Shown: positions 24,946-33,038, numbered from the stretch's first letter. The stretch: 43,992 nt of DNA from an uncultured Bacillota bacterium (GCA_947172355.1 CAMWBA010000006.1:1-43992), one strand, 5' to 3'. The notes: generated from the letters alone by a model not told the origin. A program made the numbers and translations.

Positions 24946-25080
24946 GCCTCCTTTTAAAAAGGAGGCGCCCCAGTGCGCACACTGGGGCGGAGGATTACAT
25001 TTTGCGAAGCAAACGAAACAAGCTTTGAATGGTTTCATGCCGTTTGCCTGCGGCAAACTACAATCCCCACCTGGCGTGCT
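24946..25080. repeat. Dispersed structured intergenic repeat, copy A
   Basis: Three hairpins in a row: GCCTCCTTT/AAAGGAGGC, CCCCAGTG/CACTGGGG and GTTTGCC/GGCAAAC, joined by GGAGGATTAnnTTTTGCG and TTGAATGnTTTCATnCCGT. The same order occurs at 34376-34515. No coding potential; looks like a MITE-like or REP-like element between convergent gene ends. Confidence 0.75.
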
Positions 25081-25100
25081 GCGAGATGTGAAACGGACGC

Positions 25101-26579
25101 TTACAAGATAATGCAGATCAGTCCGCCTGAGCCTTCGTTGATGATGCGCTGCAAGGTCTCCCGCAGTTTTGTACGGGCATCCTCCGGCATCCGGTTAATT
25201 TTGGCGTTCAAGTCCTCGTTCACCAGCTCATGGAGCGACTTTCCAAAGATATTGGCCTCCCAAATCCGGCTGGAATCCCCTTCATACTCCTGAAGCAGAT
25301 AGTGAATCATGTCTTCGCTCTGCTTCTCCCCTCCCACAATGGGGGATACCTCCGTCTCAATATCCGCCCGAATCATATGGATGGAGGGCGCACTGGCTTT
25401 CAGCCGGACACCGTACCGCCCGCCCTGTTTCATAATCTCCGGTTCCTCCAGCACCAGGGAGTCGATGGGGGGCACCACAATGCCGTAACCTGTCTCTTCC
25501 ACTTCCCGCAGGGCGTCAGCCACCTTGTCATAGGATTTTTTCACCCCGGCCAATTGGGTCAGCAGGGCCATCAAGTCGCCGTCATCCCCGATGCTGAAGC
25601 CGGACTGCTGAGACAGGGTATTGTAAAACAGGGTTCTGGGCAGCTCCAGCATAGCGGCGGACACCCCGGTGCCCAGGTCGATGGCCGAAATGCGGGCATC
25701 GTTGACCACCTCACAGTCTCGGAAGGAGGATACTGCGCTTTCTACGTCCCGAACCCGGTGAAGCTGTGCAGTACCCTCCCGGATGGCGCTGTACAGCGCC
25801 GATTTAATGGGGTGTTCTTGGGGCAGGGCATCCACCCAGGGAGGCAGGAACAGATCCAGCTCCTTCACCGGAAACTCATAGAGGACGCTCTTTAAAATGG
25901 CGTTGATCTCCTCCTGATCCAGTTCCAGGCAGTTGGCCGCCACACAGGTCACGTCGTACCGCTGTGCGATGTCAGAGCGGATCGCCCGGGCCCGTTCCGA
26001 GGCCGGATTGGCGGAGTTAAGCAAAACCACAAAGGGTTTTCCCAGCTCCTTCAGCTCAGAGATGACCCGCTCTTCCGCCTCCAAATAGTCCTCTCGTGGG
26101 ATGTCGGTTATGGTGCCGTCGGTGGTGACCACCACTCCGATGGTAGAGTGCTCCGAAATTACCTTGCGGGTGCCGATCTCCGCTGCCTCCGCCATAGGGA
26201 TCTCGTGCTCAAACCAGGGAGTGGTCACCATCCGTTCCGTCTCCCCTTCCAGCTGTCCCACCGCGCTGGGCACCAGATAGCCCACACAGTCGATCATCCG
26301 CATCTGAAAGGCCGCGCCCCCGTCCACCGTGACCGCCACCGCCTCCTCCGGGACAAACTTAGGCTCCGCCGTCATAATGGTCCGTCCGGAGCCGCTCTGG
26401 GGCAGCTCGTCCCGGGCTCGCTCCCGGCGATAGACATTTTCGATATTGGGAATCACCAGCGTCTCCATAAAGCGCTTGATAAAGGTGGATTTTCCTGTCC
26501 GGACCGGCCCCACAACGCCGATGTAGATATCGCCCTCGGTACGCAGCGCAATATCCTCGTAGATTTTGCGATCTTCCAC
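25101..26579 (-). CDS. spoIVA: Stage IV sporulation protein A (spore coat basement ATPase)
   Basis: SpoIVA is made in the mother cell, polymerises by ATP hydrolysis on the forespore surface and anchors the coat. The 492-residue protein has exactly the Bacillus length. It begins with GTG at 26579 behind AAGGAGGAG, continues with EDIALRTEGDIYIGVVG and the Walker A VRTGKS, and ends in the conserved hydrophobic GLICIIL needed for membrane association. An upstream extension of the open frame has no support. A sigma-E-type promoter lies at 26624-26650. Confidence 0.97.
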   Translation of the reverse strand: MEDRKIYEDIALRTEGDIYIGVVGPVRTGKSTFIKRFMETLVIPNIENVYRRERARDELPQSGSGRTIMTAEPKFVPEEAVAVTVDGGAAFQMRMIDCVGYLVPSAVGQLEGETERMVTTPWFEHEIPMAEAAEIGTRKVISEHSTIGVVVTTDGTITDIPREDYLEAEERVISELKELGKPFVVLLNSANPASERARAIRSDIAQRYDVTCVAANCLELDQEEINAILKSVLYEFPVKELDLFLPPWVDALPQEHPIKSALYSAIREGTAQLHRVRDVESAVSSFRDCEVVNDARISAIDLGTGVSAAMLELPRTLFYNTLSQQSGFSIGDDGDLMALLTQLAGVKKSYDKVADALREVEETGYGIVVPPIDSLVLEEPEIMKQGGRYGVRLKASAPSIHMIRADIETEVSPIVGGEKQSEDMIHYLLQEYEGDSSRIWEANIFGKSLHELVNEDLNAKINRMPEDARTKLRETLQRIINEGSGGLICIIL

Positions 26580-26623
26580 TGAAACTCCTCCTTCGGCCTC
26601 ATTGTCAGCCGGTATTTCCTTAC

Positions 26624-26650
26624 AATCTATGAGGATAAGCTGTGGAATAT
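26624..26650 (-). promoter_or_regulatory. Sigma-E mother-cell promoter of spoIVA
   Basis: On the minus strand ATA (26650-26648), 16 bases, CATAGATT (26631-26624), matching the sigma-E pattern ATA-N16-CATANNNT. It lies 44 bases before the GTG start, as expected for this sigma-E-dependent gene. Confidence 0.7.
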
Positions 26651-26862
26651 AATCAAACGGCCGGAAAGAATCAAAATTCTTTTCCGGCGTTGGGCATCCG
26701 CGCCGGAACCGCGCAGCACGCACAGACGGTCAGGGACCATCTCCCTCTCCCCCGGAAGGGGAAGCCCCTACCAATCTGCACAGGTGAGGGCGCCGCCGGT
26801 GCAACGTCCCAAACCGTTTTTTGGGCGCCTGTCATATACGCCAAGATTTAGGAACGTTTGGC

Positions 26863-27015
26863 TTGAAGGTGGATACCGCCTTTCTTATCTTCAGCGTTTT
26901 AGCGACAGCTCTTGGCATCTATATGCGCAAATAGTCAAACCGCAAAGCTCAGCTGAACCACTTAAAAGCCCTGGGCGAGATGGAACAGCAGACCTCCGAG
27001 CAAAAAACGGACTGA
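26863..27015 (+). pseudogene. Interrupted small membrane-protein reading frame
   Basis: From TTG at 26863 (AGGA upstream) the frame gives a hydrophobic stretch VDTAFLIFSVLATALGIYMRK, meets TAG at 26932, and resumes in frame with SNRKAQLNHLKALGEMEQQ to TGA at 27015. The composition on both sides looks protein-like, as if a 50-residue single-span protein had acquired an amber stop. I do not recognise the family. The rest of 26651-27024 shows nothing else I can support. Confidence 0.3.
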
Positions 27016-27024
27016 CACACCGCA

Positions 27025-27061
27025 TAAAATACAGGCATTGGGACCGCATCCCAATGCCTGT
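27025..27061 (-). terminator. Terminator of the cysE-cysS operon
   Basis: 13-bp perfect stem (27031-27043 with 27049-27061), five bases after the cysS stop on the minus strand, followed by ATTTTATG. Confidence 0.85.
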
Positions 27062-27066
27062 TTGAT

Positions 27067-28515
27067 CTACACTCTCTTCCAGCTCGCGCCGCCGGGCAGG
27101 TCGGTGACCTCGATGCCCTGCTGCTTGAGCTGGTCCCGGATGCGGTCGGCCTCGGCAAAGTTCTTGGCCTTCTTGGCCTCATACCGCTGGAGGACCAGGG
27201 CGTCCACAGCGGGATCTCCCTCGCCGGTGATGGCATACCCTGCCTGAGAAGCGGTAGTCTGTTTGCTGCGCTCCGCACGAATTTTGTGGGCCTTTTCCAG
27301 CAGCGACAGAGACAGTACCTGGTCAAAGCTGTCCAGAACAGCCAGCCGGGTGGCGCCGTTGGTCTTGGCCTTGAGGGCGTCGTACAGAGCGGTAACGCCC
27401 AGCGCGGTATTCAGATCGCTGCCCACCTGCCGGCGGAATTTTTCCTTGTACGATTCCAGCGTCGCCGTGTCCACCGGGCCGTCGTCCGGGTCCAGGGCGG
27501 CGATTTTGGCAATCAGCTTCTGGAAGGCCCCGGCCGCATTGTCCAGATTCTCCCAGGAGAAGACCAGCCCCTTGCGGTAGTGGGACTGCAAGCAGAAGAA
27601 GCGGTAGACCAAGGGGTCATAGCCTTTCTCTTCCAGCAGGGAGACGGTCAAAAACTCCCCCTTGGACTTGGACATCTTGCTGTTGTCCGCGGTAACCAGA
27701 TGGTGGACATGGAACCACTGTTTGCACCAGGGATGGCCGATAAAGGCTTCGGACTGGGCAATCTCGTTGGTGTGGTGGGGGAAAGCGTTGTCAATGCCGC
27801 CGCAGTGGAGGTCCAGATACTCGCCGTTGTACTTGAGCGAGATGCCGGAGCATTCGATATGCCAGCCGGGGTAGCCAACGCCCCAGGGGGAGTCCCACTT
27901 CAAGGCCTGGTCCTCAAACTTGGACTTGGTAAACCAGAGGACGAAATCATTTTTGTTCCGCTTGTTGGCGTCCTCCTCCACGCCCTCCCGGACGCCTACG
28001 GCCAGGTCCTCCTCGTCGTGGGCGTTAAAGACATAGTACCGCTCCAGCTTGGAGGTGTCAAAGTAGACATTCCCTCCGGCTACGTAGGCGTAGCCCTTGT
28101 CCAGCAGTCCCTCCACCAGCTTGATAAACTCGTCAATCAGGCCGGTGGCCGGCTGGACCACATCGGGGGTCTTGATGTTCAGCTTGCGGCAGTCGTCGAA
28201 AAAGGCATCGGTATAGAACTGGGCGATCTCCATGACGGTTTTGTGCTCCCGCTTGGCCCCTTTGAGCATCTTATCTTCGCCGGTGTCGGCATCCGAGCTG
28301 AGGTGGCCCACGTCGGTGATGTTCATCACCCGGTTGACGTCGTAGCCGTCGTACCTCAGGAATTTTTCCAGCACATCCTCCATGATGTAGGACCGCAGGT
28401 TGCCGATGTGGGCAAAGTGGTACACGGTGGGGCCGCAGGTGTACATCTCCACGTGGCCAGGGGTATGGGTGGTAAATTCTTCCTTCTTGTGGGTGGCACT
28501 GTTGTATAATTGCAT
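27067..28515 (-). CDS. cysS: Cysteinyl-tRNA synthetase
   Basis: Class I synthetase charging tRNA-Cys. The 482-residue protein shows the zinc-binding CGPTVY near the N-terminus, the HIGH motif as HIGN (FAHIGNLRSYIMED), the zinc-site and substrate segment with HIECSG, the KMSKS loop (SKMSKSKG) and the helical anticodon domain. The start at 28515 was taken because GGAGGAG lies six bases upstream; an in-frame ATG five codons earlier contains that site. It is the third gene of an operon led by a cysteine T-box, so starvation for charged tRNA-Cys raises both cysteine synthesis and charging. Confidence 0.97.
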   Translation of the reverse strand: MQLYNSATHKKEEFTTHTPGHVEMYTCGPTVYHFAHIGNLRSYIMEDVLEKFLRYDGYDVNRVMNITDVGHLSSDADTGEDKMLKGAKREHKTVMEIAQFYTDAFFDDCRKLNIKTPDVVQPATGLIDEFIKLVEGLLDKGYAYVAGGNVYFDTSKLERYYVFNAHDEEDLAVGVREGVEEDANKRNKNDFVLWFTKSKFEDQALKWDSPWGVGYPGWHIECSGISLKYNGEYLDLHCGGIDNAFPHHTNEIAQSEAFIGHPWCKQWFHVHHLVTADNSKMSKSKGEFLTVSLLEEKGYDPLVYRFFCLQSHYRKGLVFSWENLDNAAGAFQKLIAKIAALDPDDGPVDTATLESYKEKFRRQVGSDLNTALGVTALYDALKAKTNGATRLAVLDSFDQVLSLSLLEKAHKIRAERSKQTTASQAGYAITGEGDPAVDALVLQRYEAKKAKNFAEADRIRDQLKQQGIEVTDLPGGASWKRV

Positions 28516-28545
28516 GGTATTCTCCTCCATTTTGTAATTTTCTAT

Positions 28546-29199
28546 TCAAATGGGCTCGCCCAGCCCCTCCATGACATCCAGCAGGGCGTCGTAGCTCTCC
28601 CGGCCGGAAGCACCATAGAGCATCTGGTATTGGTCTTCCAGATCCATGACCACCACCAGGTTGTCGGGACGGCTGCTGTAGAAAGTAACCTCAAATTCCA
28701 TCCAGCTTTTCAGAACAGCAGGGTGTTTGGCCAGCTTCGCTTGAATGACCTCCAGATCCTCCTCCGGCAGCTCAAAAAACTCCTCCGGAGAACACTCCAG
28801 CTGAAAGACGCTCTCATAGAGCAAAGCGGCCTCCAGAAACTGGCTGACCGAGGGGGAAATCTGCTCCTGAGCCTCGTCGTTGACAAACTCATACACCGGC
28901 GGGTCGGGGAGGGTCAAATCCTCCCGCCGGACGCACGCCTGGCAGCAGCCCTGGTTCTCGTTCAGAAGGACCAGGCCGTCATATTCCTCCAGCCACTTCC
29001 ATTTGGAATATTGCTCCGGAAACATCCAGTCGTCCTGACACTGATTCAACTCCTTGGTGCGGCCAAAGGTACGCCAAAAGTCCTCCACCGCCGCCGGAAT
29101 CGCACCGAAGCGCTCCTTCATGGCGGCAATTTCCTCGTCGGTACAGCCCTGGGGCTGGTCCACGCCGTAGAGATCGCGAACAAGTGTCCTCAATTCCAT
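28546..29199 (-). CDS. SMI1/KNR4 (SUKH)-like hypothetical protein
   Basis: 217 residues, acidic, soluble, no signal peptide. The N-terminal pattern EEIAAMKERFGAIPAAVEDF followed by WRTFG resembles the opening helix and strand of SMI1/KNR4 (SUKH) proteins, which often act as immunity or regulatory proteins, but the similarity is judged by eye. It lies between cysE and cysS with short gaps (16 and 30 bases) and so is inside the cysteine T-box operon. No link to cysteine metabolism is evident. Confidence 0.65.
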   Translation of the reverse strand: MELRTLVRDLYGVDQPQGCTDEEIAAMKERFGAIPAAVEDFWRTFGRTKELNQCQDDWMFPEQYSKWKWLEEYDGLVLLNENQGCCQACVRREDLTLPDPPVYEFVNDEAQEQISPSVSQFLEAALLYESVFQLECSPEEFFELPEEDLEVIQAKLAKHPAVLKSWMEFEVTFYSSRPDNLVVVMDLEDQYQMLYGASGRESYDALLDVMEGLGEPI

Positions 29200-29215
29200 C
29201 TGAACCGCTCCTTTT

Positions 29216-29872
29216 TCATGTGTGTGTTTCCTCCAAATATTTCTCGTCCAGCAGCTTCTCCACCAGTTCCAGCCTGGCGTTGAGGGCGGCCAGCTTCTCT
29301 AGGGTTGGGTTGTTTACGCTGATCTGGTCCACATCGTCGGCGTATCGGGTGGAGCGGCCGGCGATACGGACGATTTGGGCTGGGATGCCCACGGCGGTAG
29401 CATCCTCCGGCACCTCGGACAGCACCACGGCGTTGGCGGCGATGCGGGCGTTGTTCCCCACCTTAAAGGGCCCCAGTACCTTGGCCCCGCAGGAGATGAG
29501 CACATTGTTGCCGATGGTTGGGTGGCGCTTGCCCTGGTCCTTGCCGGTGCCTCCCAGGGTGACGCCGTGGTAGATGAGTACATCATCCCCCACCTCGGCG
29601 GTCTCACCGATGACGATGCCCATGCCGTGGTCGATGACGAACCGCCGGCCGATTTGGGCCCCAGGGTGAATCTCGATCCCCGTCCAGAACCGGGACCATT
29701 GGGAGATCACCCTGGCCAGGAATTTCCATTTGTGACAGTATAGCCAGTGGGCCAGCCGGTGATACAGGGTGGCGTGTACCCCTTGGTACAGCAGGAAGAT
29801 CTCCAGTTTGGACCGGGCCGCCGGGTCCCGCCGCTGGTAGGCTTCCAATGTCTCGTACAAGGCTTTGAACAT
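29216..29872 (-). CDS. cysE: Serine O-acetyltransferase
   Basis: Transfers acetyl from acetyl-CoA to serine, the first step of cysteine synthesis. The 218-residue short form has the left-handed beta-helix hexapeptide repeats (IEIHPGAQIGRRFVIDHGMG, VIGETAEVGDDVLIYHGVTL, the PTIGNNVLISCGAKV turn) and the catalytic His in DHGMGIVIGETA. Start at 29872 follows AAGGAGG. It is the first gene after the T-box leader. Confidence 0.96.
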   Translation of the reverse strand: MFKALYETLEAYQRRDPAARSKLEIFLLYQGVHATLYHRLAHWLYCHKWKFLARVISQWSRFWTGIEIHPGAQIGRRFVIDHGMGIVIGETAEVGDDVLIYHGVTLGGTGKDQGKRHPTIGNNVLISCGAKVLGPFKVGNNARIAANAVVLSEVPEDATAVGIPAQIVRIAGRSTRYADDVDQISVNNPTLEKLAALNARLELVEKLLDEKYLEETHT

Positions 29873-29896
29873 AAACGGCCTCCTTCGAGGGGAACC

Positions 29897-30287
29897 AAAA
29901 AAACCTCCTACACCCATTCGGGCATAAGAGGCGATCATCTCGCGGTTCCACTCTCATTTCTCACTTTGCGGCCGCTATCGGGGCCGAACCGGACGGCATT
30001 ACCCGCCGCGCTCCCGGACGCACTTCACGCCGCTCCAACCGAAACCCCCTTTCAGCCGGTGAGGGGTTCTCTCTGTCTGCCGGAAAGGGCGCTACTTTTC
30101 CGTTCTTCGCGCTGTTGTCATCCAACACCTGGAACCGAACTCCGTCTCAGGTGCCGCGGCGCGAAGGCCGCAGGCCGCGCTGGCGGCCCTGGATTGAATT
30201 TCATGGTTACATCCAGCATGTTTCTCACGCCGGCGTAGAAAGTCCGCCGAAAAACCCCTTTGCGGTTTTTCAAGCACCGGACTATAG
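29897..30287 (-). promoter_or_regulatory. T-box riboswitch, cysteine-type, controlling cysE-cysS
   Basis: On the minus strand the leader has the Stem I AG-bulge and distal loop (AGAGAG at about 30068-30075, GGCTGAAA at 30050-30057). A candidate specifier TGC (Cys) sits in GTGAAGTGCGTCC near 30020-30032. The T-box motif GAGTGGAACCGCG is at 29941-29953. The terminator at 29904-29931 is a 12-bp stem with wobbles followed by seven T's. Uncharged tRNA-Cys should pair and stabilise the antiterminator. The first 150 bases after the promoter contain extra GC hairpins not typical of the class. Confidence 0.88.
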
Positions 30288-30293
30288 TTTAGT

Positions 30294-30322
30294 ATATTAC
30301 CATCCCAACCCATTTGTGTCAA
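30294..30322 (-). promoter_or_regulatory. Sigma-A promoter of the T-box operon
   Basis: TTGACA (30322-30317), 17-base spacer, TAATAT (30299-30294) on the minus strand. Confidence 0.88.
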
Positions 30323-30360
30323 GAAAATTTTCAGCGGGTCCGGAATACCCCGGACCCGCT
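30323..30360 (-). terminator. Terminator of hpf
   Basis: 11-bp stem (30333-30343 with 30350-30360), 11 bases after the hpf stop, then GAAAATTTT on the minus strand. Confidence 0.85.
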
Positions 30361-30371
30361 GGCGTACCGCT

Positions 30372-30923
30372 TTACTGTTCGTCTTCAATCAGGCCATAGT
30401 CACCGTCGTTGCGGCGGTAGACCACAGCAAACGCGCCGTCCGCCTCCTCATTCCGGAAGGCGAAGAAGCTGTGTCCCAGCAGATTCATCTGCAAAATCGC
30501 CTCATCCTTGGTCATGGGCTTAATGGAGAAGGTCTTGCTGCGTACGATACGGTACTCGCCCTCCTCCGGCTCATCGGGGGCAAAGGTGGATACCTCGCTC
30601 ACATCCAAGGCCCGCTCAAAGGCGCCCTGGCGCAGCCGTTTTTCCAAGCGGGTTTTGTTCTTGCGGATCTGCCGTTCCAGGGTGGTAACGGCGGCATCAA
30701 TAGAGGCGTGCATGTCCGAGGTACTCTCCGACACCCGGAAGATGGTGCCGCTGGAGCGGATGGTGATTTCCACCTTGTTGTTCCGCTCCTTCTCCACGCT
30801 GAATGTGATGGCGGCGGTAGCGTCCTCCTTAAAGAAACGGTCCAGCTTGCCCACCTTTTTCTCGGCGTACTTGTGTACGGAGTCGGGCAGGGTCACCTTT
30901 TTGTCCGTAAATACGAATTTCAT
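30372..30923 (-). CDS. hpf: Ribosome hibernation promoting factor, long form
   Basis: Binds the 30S decoding region in stationary phase and dimerises 70S ribosomes into inactive 100S particles. 183 residues: N-terminal Sigma54-modulation/HPF domain (MKFVFTDKKVTLPDSVHKYA onwards to about 100), a charged linker, and the C-terminal dimerisation domain (VRSKTFSIKPMTKDEAILQM onwards). The start at 30923 has AAAGGAG upstream. Monocistronic, with its own promoter (30993-31021) and terminator. Confidence 0.96.
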   Translation of the reverse strand: MKFVFTDKKVTLPDSVHKYAEKKVGKLDRFFKEDATAAITFSVEKERNNKVEITIRSSGTIFRVSESTSDMHASIDAAVTTLERQIRKNKTRLEKRLRQGAFERALDVSEVSTFAPDEPEEGEYRIVRSKTFSIKPMTKDEAILQMNLLGHSFFAFRNEEADGAFAVVYRRNDGDYGLIEDEQ

Positions 30924-30992
30924 AAACTCGCTCCTTTCGCCCAGAGGGCTGGTATAGACCGGCGGGAGGACTGCCCCCCTCCGATTATCTTT

Positions 30993-31021
30993 ATTATACC
31001 ACAACCAGCAAGGAAGTCCAA
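30993..31021 (-). promoter_or_regulatory. Sigma-A promoter of hpf
   Basis: TTGGAC (31021-31016), 17-base spacer, TATAAT (30998-30993) on the minus strand, 70 bases before the start codon. Confidence 0.88.
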
Positions 31022-31040
31022 TGGTTTTTGTTAATTTTTT

Positions 31041-32195
31041 CTAAATTCTTCGTCCCCCCAGAACGACAGCCCTCACCTGTCCCAAAAGCTCCAGAGGGTG
31101 GCGGTCGGTAACCACAAGATCGGCGTCCTTGCCCGGGGTGATAGAGCCCAAGTTTTTCTCCAACCCAGCGATTCTGGCAGCCTGGAGGGTAATGGCGGCC
31201 AGGGCCTCCTCCGCATCCATCCCCCCCTTCACCGCCAGGGCGGCGCACAGGGGGAGGTACTGGATGGGCACCTCAGGATGGTCGGTGCAGATAGCGATGG
31301 GCACCCCCGCTTTTTGGAGCAGCGCAGGATTTTCCAGGGTCATATTGGCCAGTTCCGGCTTAGAGCGGTCTCCCAGGGCGGGACCGGTAATCACCGGAAA
31401 TCCCGTCTCCGCCAGCAGCTCCGGAATCAGATGTCCCTCGGTGCCGTGGACGATGACGCACTTCAAGCGGAACTCCTTAGCAATGCGCACCCCGGTGGCG
31501 ATGTCGTCCGCCCGGTGGGCATGGATGTGGACGGGCAGTTCCCCTCGGACAACAGGAAGGAGCGCTTCCAGCTTGGCGTCGTAGTCGGGCGGGTCCACAT
31601 CCTCCTCTCGGGCGGAGCGGTCCAGCTTGGCGGCGTACTCCGCCGCTTTACGCAGGTTCTCCCGGATGATGGCGGCGGTAGCCATACGGGTGACCGGGGT
31701 CTCATCCCGGTCGTGATACACCTGCTTGGGGTTCTCCCCCAGGGCCAGTTTCATGGCCACGGGGGCCTTGACAATCATAGCGTCCACCCAGCGGCCATCG
31801 GTCTTGACGGCGGCAAACTGGCCGGATATGGGGTTTGCGGAGCCCGGTCCGGTGAGGACGGTGGTCACCCCCGCCGCCCGGGCCTCGGAGAAGCACCGGT
31901 CCAAGGGGTTGATGGCGTCGATAGCCCGGAGCTGGGGGGTACAGGGGTCGGTCTCCTCGTTGCCGTCCTCGCTCTCAAATCCCAAGGCGTCCCCGAACAT
32001 CCCCAGGTGACAGTGGGTGTCAATAAAGCCGGGGCAGATATGGCCCCCTTCCGCATCAATGATCTCCCCCTCCCAGCTCTGGGGGCGCTCCTCCATGGGG
32101 CCCACCCGGGCAATCTTGCTCCCCGATACGGCCACAAAGCCGTTTTCGATGATCAGACCGTCCATGGTGTGGACGGTGCCGTTGATAATGAGCAT
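31041..32195 (-). CDS. Amidohydrolase (imidazolonepropionase-like)
   Basis: 384-residue amidohydrolase-superfamily enzyme. The metal-binding PGFIDTHCHLG, the HIHAHRADDI histidines, the IVHGTEG histidine and the catalytic aspartate in ICTDHPEVP are present, followed by the usual C-terminal ITPGKDADLVV strand return. It probably hydrolyses a cyclic amide or a dipeptide-like bond; the substrate cannot be read from sequence. Start at 32195 was chosen because AAGGAG lies seven bases upstream; the frame stays open upstream into a decayed membrane-protein gene and that extension is not part of the enzyme. Monocistronic, 20 bases from the hpf promoter. Confidence 0.9.
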   Translation of the reverse strand: MLIINGTVHTMDGLIIENGFVAVSGSKIARVGPMEERPQSWEGEIIDAEGGHICPGFIDTHCHLGMFGDALGFESEDGNEETDPCTPQLRAIDAINPLDRCFSEARAAGVTTVLTGPGSANPISGQFAAVKTDGRWVDAMIVKAPVAMKLALGENPKQVYHDRDETPVTRMATAAIIRENLRKAAEYAAKLDRSAREEDVDPPDYDAKLEALLPVVRGELPVHIHAHRADDIATGVRIAKEFRLKCVIVHGTEGHLIPELLAETGFPVITGPALGDRSKPELANMTLENPALLQKAGVPIAICTDHPEVPIQYLPLCAALAVKGGMDAEEALAAITLQAARIAGLEKNLGSITPGKDADLVVTDRHPLELLGQVRAVVLGGRRI

Positions 32196-32340
32196 ACGCA
32201 TTCTCCTTCCATACCGCAAAACGAAATAGATCACATAGCCCCAGCTGAGCAGTCCGCGAAACATTGCCCACCTCACCGAATGTCAAGAGGTATAGCTGAT
32301 CACCATAGCCAGTGCGCTGCCGAAGGGAATGCCTGACCTT
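32196..32340 (-). pseudogene. Broken small two-span membrane protein with in-frame TGA
   Basis: On the minus strand IRSGIPFGSALAMVISYTS is followed by TGA (32285-32283) and then, in the same frame, by HSVRWAMFRGLLSWGYVIYF and VLRYG. The two halves join as a small protein with two membrane helices, of a type common as a conserved short gene in Firmicutes. The TGA could replace TGG (Trp) by one base. No start with a ribosome site is seen upstream in this frame. The second half now runs straight into the amidohydrolase start. Confidence 0.5.
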
Positions 32341-32416
32341 ATCGTTTTCCTGACTGCGGTCTCATGCCTGCTGTCTTGCTCCTCCCATCGCCGTGAGCCT
32401 TCGACAAAACTTCCCA

Positions 32417-32445
32417 TTGACTTATCTGGTAAAATATGGTAGACT
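32417..32445 (+). promoter_or_regulatory. Candidate sigma-A promoter of a small RNA
   Basis: TTGACT (32417-32422), 17-base spacer, TAGACT (32440-32445), on the plus strand between two minus-strand genes. Confidence 0.45.
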
Positions 32446-32451
32446 TGTCCC

Positions 32452-32520
32452 AGCTCGACCAATATGCTTTGTGCGAGTCTCTCCCCGCACATGGGCGCCC
32501 CGGATGGGGCGTCTTTTTTT
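32452..32520 (+). ncRNA. Candidate small RNA, about 70 bases
   Basis: From the promoter at 32417-32445 a transcript would begin near 32452 and end at a clear plus-strand terminator (32496-32520). Inside are GTGCG/CGCAC (about 32471-32490) and CTCG/CGAG pairings. There is no reading frame on this strand and no plus-strand gene that the terminator could serve. I do not recognise a known RNA family. Confidence 0.4.
32496..32520 (+). terminator. Plus-strand terminator without a gene
   Basis: CGCCCC-GGAT-GGGGCG, then TC and seven T's. Directional: on the minus strand the hairpin has no T tract. Confidence 0.75.
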
Positions 32521-32528
32521 ACGCAAAT

Positions 32529-32552
32529 GGGGGCCGTCTGCCGACGGCCCCC
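32529..32552 (-). terminator. GC hairpin after the S1-domain gene
   Basis: 10-bp perfect stem GGGGGCCGTC/GACGGCCCCC with a four-base loop, 12 bases after the stop of the S1 protein. The tail ATTTGCG is poor, so it may terminate only partly or protect the mRNA end. Confidence 0.6.
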
Positions 32553-32564
32553 CTCCTCATGCAC

Positions 32565-33038
32565 TTACCGGCGTCCGCCGCCGCCCCGGCGGTTTCCGCC
32601 CTTCTTTTCGATGTAGCGCAGTTCCGACAGCTTGCTGTCGGAGGACTGCATAAACTGCTTCAGCTTATCCTCAAAGTCGCTGGGCTCCTTCGGGGCCTGG
32701 TGGACAAAGCCCATAGGGCGCGGCGAACCGCCGCCCTGGCGCGGGGGGCGGCCCCCTCCGCTGGGGCGCTGACCGCCTCCCTGTCTGGGGGGGCGCTGAG
32801 GCAGGGGCTCCACCTGCTTGATTGACAGATTGATCCGCTTAGCCTGGTCAATTCCAATAATTTTCACCTTGACCTCCTGCCCTTCGTGCAGGTGGTCGCT
32901 CACCTCATTCACATAGGAATAGGCAATCTCTGAAATATGAACCAGACCGGATTTTCCATCCGGCAGGGCTACAAACGCCCCAAATTTTGTGATTCCTGTC
33001 ACCTTGCCATCCACGATAGTTCCTACACCTAGCTCCAT
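32565..33038 (-). CDS. S1-domain RNA-binding protein (YabR-like)
   Basis: 157 residues. Residues 1-75 form an S1 OB-fold (VGTIVDGKVTGITKFGAFVA, LPDGKSGLVHISEIA, VKVKIIGIDQAKRINLSIK), followed by a Gly/Arg/Pro-rich low-complexity tail (PPRQGGG repeats) that likely also contacts RNA. The position after divIC matches the Bacillus yabP-yabQ-divIC-yabR order, and the domain matches YabR, a general-stress S1 protein. The start MELGVG at 33038 fits the family, though the GGGAGG site is rather far upstream. Confidence 0.88.
   Translation of the reverse strand: MELGVGTIVDGKVTGITKFGAFVALPDGKSGLVHISEIAYSYVNEVSDHLHEGQEVKVKIIGIDQAKRINLSIKQVEPLPQRPPRQGGGQRPSGGGRPPRQGGGSPRPMGFVHQAPKEPSDFEDKLKQFMQSSDSKLSELRYIEKKGGNRRGGGGRR

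Noticed and set aside
32283-32285. TGA read as selenocysteine or tryptophan
   Set aside because: No SECIS-like element was seen, no redox context exists, and other genes in the window end in TGA normally.
32283-32564. 93-residue minus-strand gene between the amidohydrolase and the S1 protein
   Set aside because: Its first 70 residues read antisense to the candidate small RNA and its terminator and lack a ribosome site; only the last part looks like protein, and it belongs to the broken membrane gene.
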